Shown: piece after piece, positions 23,551 to 31,279 of the stretch | Numbering within the stretch: the first letter of the stretch is position 1 | Layout of the letters: each line of letters starts with the position of its first letter | NCBI GenBank assembly: GCA_023419175.1 | Contig: JAEZYG010000029.1 | Coordinates: 1-33,424 of the forward strand | Length of the DNA stretch: 33,424 nucleotides | From: Actinomycetes bacterium | Lineage (GTDB): Bacteria; Actinomycetota; Actinomycetes; Propionibacteriales; Propionibacteriaceae | Direction of reading: 5' to 3' | Program-made: the position numbers and the translations under genes | The notes under the pieces: model-generated | Databases searched by the model: none | Told to the model about the DNA's origin: nothing | The model's input: only the letters and a program-made list of their open reading frames with translations

Positions 23551-24565
23551 TTAGTGGAGACAGGGGAAGGAGTAGTGCTGAGACGGGTCATTGGAGTCGG
23601 AGCCGTGCCACGAGGGTACCCTTGTCGACGAGACCCCTCAAGGTGAATCTAGCGAACTTGACGCTCTTCCCGAGATGCTCGTCTAGCTACTTGACTGTAT
23701 CCTTGCCCCTCACGTAGACAATCTGAACCGCTGACAGCTCGGGTTTGCTGAGAGCCCTGTATACACCCTTGCTGACGATGCCGGAGACAGTATTGCTCTG
23801 CCTGAGGATGCGCGACCTTGTGCTGTTCTCGAGCGTGAGCAGCACCGAGGAGTCATTCGGCTCCGAGAAGACGGGGTTGTTGAGGGAGAAGCTGGCCATC
23901 TCGTCGTAGATTCACTGCACTCCCTCATTGAGCTCTCTCACCCAGCCGAACTCCACGAGAGCGCGGACGATGATGGCTTGCGAGAGCAGTGGGTGTGCGC
24001 ATGTTCTCAAGGGGGACGATGTTGGGAAGCTTTCCGGGGCTGAGGATCTCGAGACAGTCGTCGTACATCATGACGCGGATGTAGTCGCCTGAATAAGCGT
24101 AGTTCCTATGCGTGATTGCGTTGATGAGGCGCTTGAACCAGGCGAATTTCGGGTACTCGGCTATCACCTTGGACTCCCCGTCGTCCCTTAGGAACTGGAA
24201 TTCGCGGAGCTAGCTCGAGATCATCTGTTTAGCGCCCTCGATCACCTTAGGGAGGTGGCCGTCGTAACTCCCATCTTTCACGATATTCAGGCTCCGCCCG
24301 GTCTCCATCTTGTTGCCATCGAAGCGCATGACTCTCACGCGGGTGCACGGGATGAACTGCGCGGGGTTCCTCGCGAACAGGAGAACTCCCGCGTTGGTGA
24401 GATGCCCATCGACGAGCATTCCTCTGCTCCTGAGTGTCTGCTCGTAGGGGGGGCACCGGTTCCGATCTCCTCCCGGTAGCGGTCCATCACCTCGCGGTTG
24501 ATGTCGTCGATGCCGGACCTGTCTGCCAGTTCGTACTCGAAACGCCTCTGGTTCTTTCTGCAAAG
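23551..24565 (-). pseudogene. Decayed ATP-binding transcriptional regulator (COG2865 / AlbA-type)
   Basis: Reading the minus strand and changing frame gives a continuous family protein: RRFEYELADRSGIDDINREV, TNAGVLLFARNPAQFIP, INAITHRNYAYSGDYI, EILSPGKLPNIVPLENMR, HPLLSQAIIVRALVEFGWVR, then a winged-helix-like LRGLVDKGTLVAR. These are hallmarks of AlbA_2/HATPase_c_4 proteins. Damage seen: a frameshift at the seven-G run 24447-24453, TAG at 24210-24212, a frameshift near 23993-24003, TGA at 23912-23914 (where family proteins have GVQRIYDEM), TAG at 23687-23689, and a frameshift near 23605. The N-terminal AlbA domain is missing beyond about 24565. It cannot make a working protein. Its high G+C differs from both flanks. 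Confidence 0.85.
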
Positions 24566-24714
24566 ACTTTTGGGGAAAGATGGAGGAGGGAATGATAGCT
24601 AATTTTTTGCATAAGGTGATATCTGAGAACTGCTATCGATTCTTTCATGCTTTCAGCAAGAGAGGAGAAATGCACTCATAGAATCTTAGTCGTTGAGATC
24701 GTATCTTTTGGTAA
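24566..24714. other. Junction between island and core chromosome, no gene seen
   Basis: This AT-rich stretch lies between the remnant gene and the palindrome at 24715. A minus-strand frame (24487-24675, beginning MHFSSLAESM) runs from it into the remnant out of its family frame; I do not regard it as a gene. Confidence 0.4.
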
Positions 24715-24740
24715 CGAGACGAGGGATATCCCTCGTCTCG
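24715..24740. terminator. Perfect 26-bp palindrome, probable terminator of the PspC operon
   Basis: CGAGACGAGGGAT at 24715-24727 is followed directly by its exact complement at 24728-24740. It starts 9 bases past the stop of the small PspC gene on the minus strand. No clear T-run follows (TTACCAAAAG), so termination strength is uncertain. Confidence 0.6.
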
Positions 24741-24749
24741 CGAGATAGA

Positions 24750-25031
24750 TCACATATCGCTACGGAATTGATCTTGCGGCTCGCCTCCGCCACGACGTGA
24801 GCGTAACGAATCGTAGCGCTTATACAGATAGTCGGCTCCAGTCTGCGAGCTTCCCTCAAGGGGGAGGAAAAGATAGGCGGCGATATAGAGAGCGCCTACC
24901 ACGACAGTCATCGGTATCGCGCAGACGGCAACAATGATGCGCACGACAAGCGGATCGATGTCGAAATGCTTGCCGATGCCTCCGCAGACGCCTGTCAGGA
25001 TGCGATCTTCTTTACTGCGCTGAATCGTCAT
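24750..25031 (-). CDS. Small PspC-domain membrane protein
   Basis: The 93-residue protein is almost only a PspC domain: RSKEDRILTGVCGGIGKHFDIDPLVVRIIVAV, then a membrane segment ending in YLFLPLEG, and a basic/acidic tail. PspC domains occur in envelope-stress systems and can bind or sense at the membrane. The start is ATG at 25029-25031, with an AGAGGAG site eight bases upstream. A longer open frame reaches 25088 without such a site. It is the third gene of a minus-strand operon and overlaps the previous gene by 20 bases (25012-25031). A palindrome follows the stop. Confidence 0.85.
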   Translation of the reverse strand: MTIQRSKEDRILTGVCGGIGKHFDIDPLVVRIIVAVCAIPMTVVVGALYIAAYLFLPLEGSSQTGADYLYKRYDSLRSRRGGGEPQDQFRSDM

Positions 25032-25245
25032 TCTTCTGCTCCTCTCTTGACGCTGTCGGGGAGGAGGGTTTCGATAGGAAGATTCCAAGAATTCCCAAAG
25101 CGATCATCACACATGGAATGATGATGCTTACCCCAACACTTCCCAGGCTATATCCATATGCGTGAAGAACAAGCAGGATTGCAATAAAAAGATAGAGCAG
25201 ACCGAAAGTAGTAGCGGCAGCGTGAGGCCGTGGACGAGTTCTCAT
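25012..25245 (-). CDS. Small two-segment membrane protein of the PspC operon
   Basis: The 77-residue protein has two hydrophobic segments (about residues 13-32 and 37-58), a basic N-terminus (MRTRPRPHAAA) and an acidic hydrophilic tail (REEQKNDDSAQ). I do not recognise a family motif, but small proteins like this sit between PspC genes in other actinobacteria. Its ATG overlaps the stop of the PspC gene before it by four bases and it overlaps the following PspC gene by 20, so all three are read from one message. It is probably a membrane-associated partner of the stress module; that is an inference from position. Confidence 0.7.
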   Translation of the reverse strand: MRTRPRPHAAATTFGLLYLFIAILLVLHAYGYSLGSVGVSIIIPCVMIALGILGIFLSKPSSPTASREEQKNDDSAQ

Positions 25246-26327
25246 TCCACCTCCACACTGACGAAGGAAGAGTCAAGCGTGAGCTCAATCTCGACGATTG
25301 GTTTTCCAGGTTGGGGAATTCTCGTCCAGATATAGGAATCGCGATCCAAGGCGAAAGAACCGGGTAGGTCGTCAAGATGTACGACCGACGTGGGGTCGTT
25401 ATCCCAGCGGATGATCAAATTCGTTGTCGGTAAGACCAATAGGTGTAAGTGGCTTTCTTCCAATTCCATCGGCCAATAAACATCGGTATTGACTTCGAGC
25501 GGACGCAGATCGTAGGTGAGAGGATGTTCTCGCACATAACGTCCACCATGAAGGTCATGGACAGATACAGCGGTATAGCTGTGTCGTGTCGATCGCTGAT
25601 CGGCCGGTTTGAAAACGTCGGCTTCCATATCGAGTCCCACACAGATAGCGATCAAGACGATCAACCCGCTCAAAATCAGCCCGACAGGATTTGCATAGAA
25701 CGACATCGCAACCAATCCCACTCCAATGATGGCGAGAAAGGTGGCGATAGAAACGAGCAGATTCTTCCCGCCAAGATCCCATATAGCCAGGCTTGAAGCA
25801 CCAGCGATCAGGAGGATTAAAGCGCTTGGTATAGCGGTACTCATCCTATTGTGGTGGGAAGGAATTGTCTGGTCAGATGATGAGGAGCGATAGGTCACAT
25901 TCATTCCCGTCCAGATCGTAATGACTACAACGATCAAAGGGGAATAACTCAAAGGAAAATAGCTACCTACTGCCACTCCGATGAGAGCTGCGACAAAAGT
26001 GGAGGCGATTAAAACGGCTTGGGGGGAGCCACGTCTCCAGCGAGGGGAAATGTGGTCGATCGGAGCGAGATGTGTGAGGGATTCCTTGGTAAAAATCCAT
26101 CCCACCCCATAGAGCAAAACTCCTAAGCCGGCACTAAATGATGCGATGACAAAGAGCAGACGCAACAGCAGGGGATCGATCCCCCAGGAATATGAAATCG
26201 CTTGGCATAGTCCGCTGACCTTTCCAGCACTTCGGTTGCGTTCCAAAGCCAGCAGACGATCGCACCAATTGCGTGACGGGTCGCTTTGTGGTGCGATCGG
26301 AGATAGAGAACTATCGGATAGCATCAT
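25242..26327 (-). CDS. PspC-domain multi-spanning membrane protein
   Basis: The 361-residue protein has an N-terminal PspC domain (about residues 30-75: NRSAGKVSGLCQAISYSW ... LLYGVGWIF), five or so membrane segments to about residue 230, and a soluble C-terminal part with YTAVSVHDLHGG and VEIELTLDSSFVSVEVE, likely outside the membrane. This is the architecture of the LiaF/EsrI-like inhibitor proteins of envelope-stress systems. The head of the minus-strand operon lies 65 bases from the divergent histidine kinase gene, so the two transcripts share a regulatory gap. The start may be either of two ATGs (26325-26327 or 26322-26324); no good ribosome-binding site is near. Confidence 0.82.
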   Translation of the reverse strand: MMLSDSSLSPIAPQSDPSRNWCDRLLALERNRSAGKVSGLCQAISYSWGIDPLLLRLLFVIASFSAGLGVLLYGVGWIFTKESLTHLAPIDHISPRWRRGSPQAVLIASTFVAALIGVAVGSYFPLSYSPLIVVVITIWTGMNVTYRSSSSDQTIPSHHNRMSTAIPSALILLIAGASSLAIWDLGGKNLLVSIATFLAIIGVGLVAMSFYANPVGLILSGLIVLIAICVGLDMEADVFKPADQRSTRHSYTAVSVHDLHGGRYVREHPLTYDLRPLEVNTDVYWPMELEESHLHLLVLPTTNLIIRWDNDPTSVVHLDDLPGSFALDRDSYIWTRIPQPGKPIVEIELTLDSSFVSVEVE

Positions 26328-26369
26328 ATCCAGTATGGGATATAGATCCTCTTTAGCAAAAGAAGCGGA

Positions 26370-26390
26370 TAGACTTTAGGAATGGGGGAG
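26370..26390 (+). promoter_or_regulatory. Candidate promoter and ribosome-binding site of the kinase operon
   Basis: TAGACT at 26370-26375 is a plausible -10 box, with the start near 26382. GGGGGAG at 26384-26390 is a good ribosome-binding site two bases before the ATG at 26393. The -35 region is weak. The divergent PspC operon starts 65 bases away. Confidence 0.45.
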
Positions 26391-26392
26391 CT

Positions 26393-27706
26393 ATGGATTC
26401 ATCACGACAGCTACATCCCTCTTCTGTATCAGATCGACAGAATCTGGCGCGCGAGTCGTGCCGTTATCCCCTGGAACGCGATCAAGATGAAGCCTGGATT
26501 GCCGGTGTGGCCAGTGGACTAGCTCGCCATTTAGATTGGCCGATCTGGTTAGCGCGCATGATGTTCGTCGCTTTGACCGCTACAAGCTTTGTCGGATGTT
26601 TCATCTACGGTTTGCTCTGGTTGTTGATGTCTCGTCGTGGATCTATTGAACTTCCTCCCGGATGCATTGCGGCAGATCACCAGGGGATGAGGCCTCTTCA
26701 CAGCAGTCAGGTAACTCGTCTGCCTCATCTTGGACGTGTCAGCTCGGTTATGTTGATCGTCTTGGGCATCATCTTGCTTGTCCAATCTCTCGGTTTTGGA
26801 GTGGCAAGCCCTTTTTTCGTCCCAGCTCTCCTCGCCGGTATCGGTATGGCTCTCGTATGGCTCCAAGCTGATTTAGGCGATGAGCATGACGATCTCGTAG
26901 CGAGCCTGCCAGTTCTTCTACGTCCCCTCATTGCTGGTAGAGGGGGATTTGTCTTTGTCCGTATCAGCGTCGGATTAATTCTGATCGCGTTGGCTATTTC
27001 GATGATCGGTTCAGATCATCTGGAATCAGACGATATGGCGTCCGCTATCTGGCTGGGGACATTGACTCTCGTGGGAGCCTTCATCTTGGCTGCTCCGTGG
27101 CTATTGCGTCTGCGTAAAAAATTGGATACCGCTCAGCGCGAAAAACTCATAGCCGATACGCGTGCCGATATGGCTGCCCATCTTCACGATTCGGTCTTGC
27201 AAACCTTGGCGTTGATACAGCGTCAAGCTCAAGATCCTAAACGGGTTGCCTCTCTTGCCAGGCGTCAGGAGAGAGAATTGCGCACATGGCTTTACGGGCA
27301 ATCTCAGGCGAATTCATCGTTCAAAGAAGCCCTCAATGAAGCAGCTAGCGAAGTAGATGAGGCTAGATCCGTTCCCATTGAAGTTATCTGTGTGGGAGAT
27401 ACTTCCCTTGATGAGAAGATGCAAGCGATGGTTCAAGCGGCTCGTGAAGCGATGATGAATGCGGCGAAGCATTCTGGAAGCAGCGCAATCGACGTCTTTG
27501 CCGATGTGGAATCGGAAGGGGAGCAAACCAAGGTTCAAGTCTTTATTCGAGATCGTGGACGAGGATTCGATATGTCAGCTATTGCACCTGACAGAATGGG
27601 AGTGAGAGGGTCGATCATCGACCGCATGGAACGTCACGGTGGAAGCGCTGTGGTCAGAAGTGCCCCTGGAGAAGGGACCGAAATCAGATTGGAGATGACG
27701 CGATGA
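26393..27706 (+). CDS. PspC-domain sensor histidine kinase
   Basis: The 437-residue protein has an N-terminal PspC domain (about 35-80: WIAGVASGLARHLDWPIWLARMMF), three to five membrane segments between 60 and 235, the HisKA_3-type dimerisation helix with phosphoacceptor H265 in HLHDSVLQTL, and a HATPase domain with AREAMMNAAKHSG, DRGRGFD and GVRGSIIDRM. It resembles EsrS (CgtS7) of Corynebacterium glutamicum, an envelope-stress sensor. Its stop overlaps the response regulator start by four bases. It most likely autophosphorylates and passes the phosphate to the next gene product. The name is by resemblance, so no symbol is given. Confidence 0.9.
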   Translation: MDSSRQLHPSSVSDRQNLARESCRYPLERDQDEAWIAGVASGLARHLDWPIWLARMMFVALTATSFVGCFIYGLLWLLMSRRGSIELPPGCIAADHQGMRPLHSSQVTRLPHLGRVSSVMLIVLGIILLVQSLGFGVASPFFVPALLAGIGMALVWLQADLGDEHDDLVASLPVLLRPLIAGRGGFVFVRISVGLILIALAISMIGSDHLESDDMASAIWLGTLTLVGAFILAAPWLLRLRKKLDTAQREKLIADTRADMAAHLHDSVLQTLALIQRQAQDPKRVASLARRQERELRTWLYGQSQANSSFKEALNEAASEVDEARSVPIEVICVGDTSLDEKMQAMVQAAREAMMNAAKHSGSSAIDVFADVESEGEQTKVQVFIRDRGRGFDMSAIAPDRMGVRGSIIDRMERHGGSAVVRSAPGEGTEIRLEMTR

Positions 27707-28374
27707 ACACCGCTGAACACCCCCGTCTACCGTTAAAGGTTGTCCTCGTAGACGATCACGGGATCTTTAGAGCTGGGGTCAAACACGAATTGGCTAAATA
27801 TAGCGATCAAATCGATGTCGTTGGGGAAGGAGAAGACGTCGCCACCTCCTGTGCAGCGATCGAACAAAGCGAACCCGATGTCGTGCTTTTAGATGTACAC
27901 CTCCCTGGCGGTGGGGGAGCAGAGGTGGTCAAGCGCATTCACAAGATCATGCCTCAAGTCACCTTCCTCGCCCTATCGGTAAGCGATGCTGCTGAAGATG
28001 TCATCGAGGTCATCAGAGCTGGCGCTCGTGGCTATGTCACCAAGTCGATTTCGACAGATGACCTGGTCGAGGCGGTATCGCGGGTTGCCGGAGGAGATGC
28101 TGTCTTTTCTCCTCGTCTTGCGGGTTTCGTCTTGGACGCTTTCTCCGGATCGATCGATATTTCCAGTGTGGACGAAGATCTCGACCGTCTTTCGCAGCGA
28201 GAGAGAGAAGTGCTCAAACTGATCGCCCGAGGATATTCCTATAAGGAAGTGGCTAAAGAACTCTTCATTTCCATTAAGACAGTTGAGACTCATGTGTCAA
28301 GCGTTTTACGCAAATTGCAGTTGTCGAATCGCCACCAGTTGACGAAGTGGGCAACTGAGCGCAAATTGGTATAG
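27703..28374 (+). CDS. LuxR-family (NarL-type) response regulator
   Basis: The 223-residue protein has a receiver domain with D17/D18, phosphoacceptor D64 in VVLLDVHLPGG and the conserved K114 in YVTKSI, and a C-terminal LuxR helix-turn-helix (LSQREREVLKLIARGYSYKEVA, then IKTVETHVSSVLRKL). It would bind DNA as a phosphorylated dimer. The partner is the PspC histidine kinase immediately before it, with an ATGA overlap. By analogy with EsrR, the divergent PspC operon is a likely target. A strong palindrome after the stop ends the transcript. Confidence 0.93.
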   Translation: MNTAEHPRLPLKVVLVDDHGIFRAGVKHELAKYSDQIDVVGEGEDVATSCAAIEQSEPDVVLLDVHLPGGGGAEVVKRIHKIMPQVTFLALSVSDAAEDVIEVIRAGARGYVTKSISTDDLVEAVSRVAGGDAVFSPRLAGFVLDAFSGSIDISSVDEDLDRLSQREREVLKLIARGYSYKEVAKELFISIKTVETHVSSVLRKLQLSNRHQLTKWATERKLV

Positions 28375-28384
28375 GGATAAGAAA

Positions 28385-28410
28385 AACGGTGGGGATTAAT
28401 CCCCACCGTT
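28385..28410. terminator. Bidirectional terminator between the response regulator and the GlsB/YeaQ gene
   Basis: AACGGTGGGGATT at 28385-28397 is followed at once by its exact complement at 28398-28410. Minus-strand transcripts read into TTTTTC next, a good T-tract. Plus-strand transcripts have only a short tail. Confidence 0.85.
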
Positions 28411-28430
28411 GAATATTCAACTACGTATTA

Positions 28431-28697
28431 TCAGTTGCCTTTATTGGTCAACTTGTTGTAGACGAAGGTGACCAGGATGCCGCCGAGGATGGCGATGATC
28501 CAGGTGACCGGACTCCAAAAACCTCGTAAAGAGACGTGGAAGATATACGAAGAAAGCCATCCGCCGACCACAGCGCCCAAGACGCCGAGAATCAGAGTCA
28601 TGAGCGTGCTGCTCGATCCTCCACCGACGATGCTGCGGGCGATCAACCCCGCAATGAGGCCCAAAATGATCCAAGAAATGAACATCATGCTAAACAT
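28431..28697 (-). CDS. GlsB/YeaQ/YmgE-type stress membrane protein
   Basis: The 88-residue protein has three hydrophobic segments rich in glycine: ISWIILGLIAGLIARSIVGG, TLILGVLGAVVGGWLSS, and TWIIAILGGILVTFVYN. This is the transglycosylase-associated (YeaQ/YmgE) pattern of small stress-linked membrane proteins, whose molecular role is unknown. The ATG at 28695-28697 is one of three nearby in-frame methionines (28697, 28688, 28685); none has a clear ribosome-binding site. It is transcribed alone, converging with the stress regulator, and is separated from pcrA by a divergent gap of 177 bases. Confidence 0.88.
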   Translation of the reverse strand: MFSMMFISWIILGLIAGLIARSIVGGGSSSTLMTLILGVLGAVVGGWLSSYIFHVSLRGFWSPVTWIIAILGGILVTFVYNKLTNKGN

Positions 28698-28874
28698 TCT
28701 AATAGCTTTTTCTAGAAGGCAAAAGAAAATAAAACTAAAGGTAAGTTCTGATTGCCTTTCTTTTCTTCGCGTCAGCTAAAAGCGAAAATTTTTCCGCCTC
28801 TGTCTCTGTTCAGATCGCATCGTAGGTACAGTCAACTTTTCTTGTGGGGGAAGCCCGCGTATCGTGGAGGCGAT

Positions 28875-31214
28875 ATGTCGCACCACGATCTGTTCCCCGC
28901 TCTTCGTATCTTATCTGCCGATTCTCAAGCAGAGGACGAAAACCTGCTTGAAGGTCTCAACCCTGCTCAACGTCAAGCTGTCGTCCATTCTGGCTCTCCG
29001 CTGCTGGTCGTTGCTGGAGCGGGATCGGGTAAGACGCGGGTTTTGACCAGGCGTATCGCTTATCTCATCGCATCTAGAGGAATTCACCCAGGGTCGATCT
29101 TGGCGATCACCTTCACCAATAAAGCGGCAGCCGAGATGAAAAGTCGTCTGATCGATCTGGTCGGTTCAGCAGCTAATTCCATGTGGGTAACCACCTTCCA
29201 CTCGGCATGTGTGAGGATCTTGCGTGCTGAGATCGACGTTTTGGGCTATCGCAAGAATTTTTCAATCTATGACGATCAAGATACGAAACGTCTATTGACG
29301 ATGATCTGTAAAGAGATCAATCTCGACACTAAAAAGATCAGCGTCAAGCAGATCCTCAATTGGATCAGCGCTCGTAAAAATAAGGTGGAGGACGATATCG
29401 AGGACGAGCGTTTCAAGGTATTCAACGAGATCTACCGCATCTATCAGGATAGATTGCAGCAGGCGAACGCTCTCGATTTCGATGATCTTATCGTTATGAC
29501 CGTCCGCCTATTTGAGAATTGCCCCGACATAAAGGAACGCTATCGCAGGCGATTTCGTCACGTTCTTATCGATGAATATCAAGATACGAACCACGCCCAA
29601 TATCTGTTGATCCGCCAGCTTTGTGAGCCTAGCGAACCAGGAGACGGCTTCGCTATCGACGCCCCCGAATTGATGGTGGTAGGAGATTCCGATCAGTCCA
29701 TCTATGCCTTTAGAGGGGCAACGATTCGCAATATCGTGGATTTTGAGCACGATTTTCCAGGAGCGCAGACCATCGTCCTCGAACAGAATTATCGCTCTAC
29801 CCAGACGATTCTGTCCGCTGCAAATGCTGTCATCGCCCATAACCCTCACCGTTTAGAAAAACGCCTGTGGTGTGAGGGCAATGAGGGAGAGAAGATCATC
29901 GGATGGGCTGCTGATAGCGAATATGACGAGGCCTATTATGTGGCTCAGCAGATCGATGCTATTGCCGATCGAGGTGGGCTTTTCCAACAGATAGCAGTCT
30001 TTTATCGCACTAATGCGCAATCTCGTGCCTTTGAAGAGGTCTTTATCCGTATGGGTATTCCCTATCGGGTCGTTGGAGGAACGAAATTCTATGAGCGCAA
30101 AGAGATCCGCGACGTCATCGCCTATCTGAGATCTATCGACAATATCGATGACGACGTTGCAATCAGCAGAATTATCAACGTTCCCAAACGCGGTCTAGGA
30201 GATCGAGCTCAGGCAGCAATCGAGGTAGCTGCCGCCGAACGCGGTATATCTATAGGGCGTGTGATTGAAAATCCAGATCAGATCGAAGGGCTTTCTTCAC
30301 GGGCTGCTGTTAAAGTGCGCACCTTCGCTGAGATGATGGCTCGAGCCCGTCAGATGGTAGACGAGCAATGCGCAGCTCACGAAATCGTGGATTTTATCGT
30401 CCACGAAAGCGGATTGATCGACGAATTGCGTGATGCCAACCCTCAAGACCAATCACGTATCGACAATATCGCTGAATTCCTAGCTGTAGCTGAAGAATTC
30501 GTCCGCTCGGCAACTGAGATCGATCTTGACCGGGAGGAAAACGATGAACTATCTCCTGAGCTGAGATTGGAAGCCTACGATGGTGACCCATCCCTATCCG
30601 CTTTCTTGGAACGAGTCGCTTTAGTCGCAGATGCGGATCAGATTCCTGACGGTGAAGATGGCGAGGGCATGGTGACCTTGATGACATTGCATACCGCCAA
30701 GGGTTTGGAATTCGATACTGTCTTCCTTACAGGGATGGAAGATGGAATTTTCCCCCACGAACGCTCCCGAGATAATCCGATAGAGCTCCAAGAAGAGCGC
30801 AGGCTCGCCTATGTGGGGATCACCAGAGCGCGTAAAAATCTCTATATTACTAGGGCAATCACCCGCTCCACCTGGGGGAGACCATCGTCCAATCCTCAAA
30901 GTTGCTTTATCGCAGAGATTCCTCAAGATCTGATCGAATGGCATCGTGTAGGACGACAGATCGCGGATTATCATACCTCCCAAGCTGATCGAGCAGGTTA
31001 TGACAGCGATCGGCAGATCATTCGTCCAGTGAAGAAAGTCGCCGTCCCGCTGAATCTATCGGTAGGGACGAAGGTTCTCCATCCAACATTCGGCATGGGG
31101 ACGGTTCTGGCTCTCATCGGAAGTGGAAAAGATGGCAAAGCCGATATTGATTTCGGCTCTGTAGGGACGAAACGTTTACATCTGTCCTATGCTCCCTTGG
31201 AACGGCTGTCCTAG
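28875..31214 (+). CDS. pcrA: ATP-dependent DNA helicase PcrA/UvrD
   Basis: The 779-residue superfamily 1 helicase has Q-motif LNPAQRQAV, Walker A AGAGSGKT at 47-54, DEYQDTN, GDSDQSIYAFRGA, QNYRSTQ, TLHTAKGLEFD and VGITRARKNLY in order. The C-terminal end (VGTKVLHPTFGMGTVLAL) is the Tudor-like fold by which PcrA binds RNA polymerase. It unwinds DNA in repair and clears transcription-replication conflicts. An open frame extends upstream to 28752, but the true start is ATG at 28875 with GGAGG five bases before it. It is followed after 65 bases by a DUF6350 gene, an order near to that seen in mycobacteria around uvrD1. Confidence 0.96.
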   Translation: MSHHDLFPALRILSADSQAEDENLLEGLNPAQRQAVVHSGSPLLVVAGAGSGKTRVLTRRIAYLIASRGIHPGSILAITFTNKAAAEMKSRLIDLVGSAANSMWVTTFHSACVRILRAEIDVLGYRKNFSIYDDQDTKRLLTMICKEINLDTKKISVKQILNWISARKNKVEDDIEDERFKVFNEIYRIYQDRLQQANALDFDDLIVMTVRLFENCPDIKERYRRRFRHVLIDEYQDTNHAQYLLIRQLCEPSEPGDGFAIDAPELMVVGDSDQSIYAFRGATIRNIVDFEHDFPGAQTIVLEQNYRSTQTILSAANAVIAHNPHRLEKRLWCEGNEGEKIIGWAADSEYDEAYYVAQQIDAIADRGGLFQQIAVFYRTNAQSRAFEEVFIRMGIPYRVVGGTKFYERKEIRDVIAYLRSIDNIDDDVAISRIINVPKRGLGDRAQAAIEVAAAERGISIGRVIENPDQIEGLSSRAAVKVRTFAEMMARARQMVDEQCAAHEIVDFIVHESGLIDELRDANPQDQSRIDNIAEFLAVAEEFVRSATEIDLDREENDELSPELRLEAYDGDPSLSAFLERVALVADADQIPDGEDGEGMVTLMTLHTAKGLEFDTVFLTGMEDGIFPHERSRDNPIELQEERRLAYVGITRARKNLYITRAITRSTWGRPSSNPQSCFIAEIPQDLIEWHRVGRQIADYHTSQADRAGYDSDRQIIRPVKKVAVPLNLSVGTKVLHPTFGMGTVLALIGSGKDGKADIDFGSVGTKRLHLSYAPLERLS

Positions 31215-31279
31215 AAGAAACCTCTACCATTCAGGCGCGTTGTTCCAAGAAGATGTGAGAAGCTTGAGAAGCTAGAGAT

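Noticed and set aside
23343..23717. 124-codon frame across the repeat-rich stretch
   Set aside because: It runs over the inverted repeats and into the antisense of the remnant gene, with no ribosome-binding site and a low-complexity Ser/Arg-rich product.
24487..24675. Minus-strand frame running from the junction into the decayed regulator
   Set aside because: Its C-terminal part is an off-frame reading of the remnant, and its N-terminal part has no ribosome-binding site or known motif.
20253..24714. Search for an integrase, transposase, CRISPR array or tRNA in the island
   Set aside because: None was found. Short repeats here are inverted or dispersed, not regularly spaced, and no recombinase motif is encoded.
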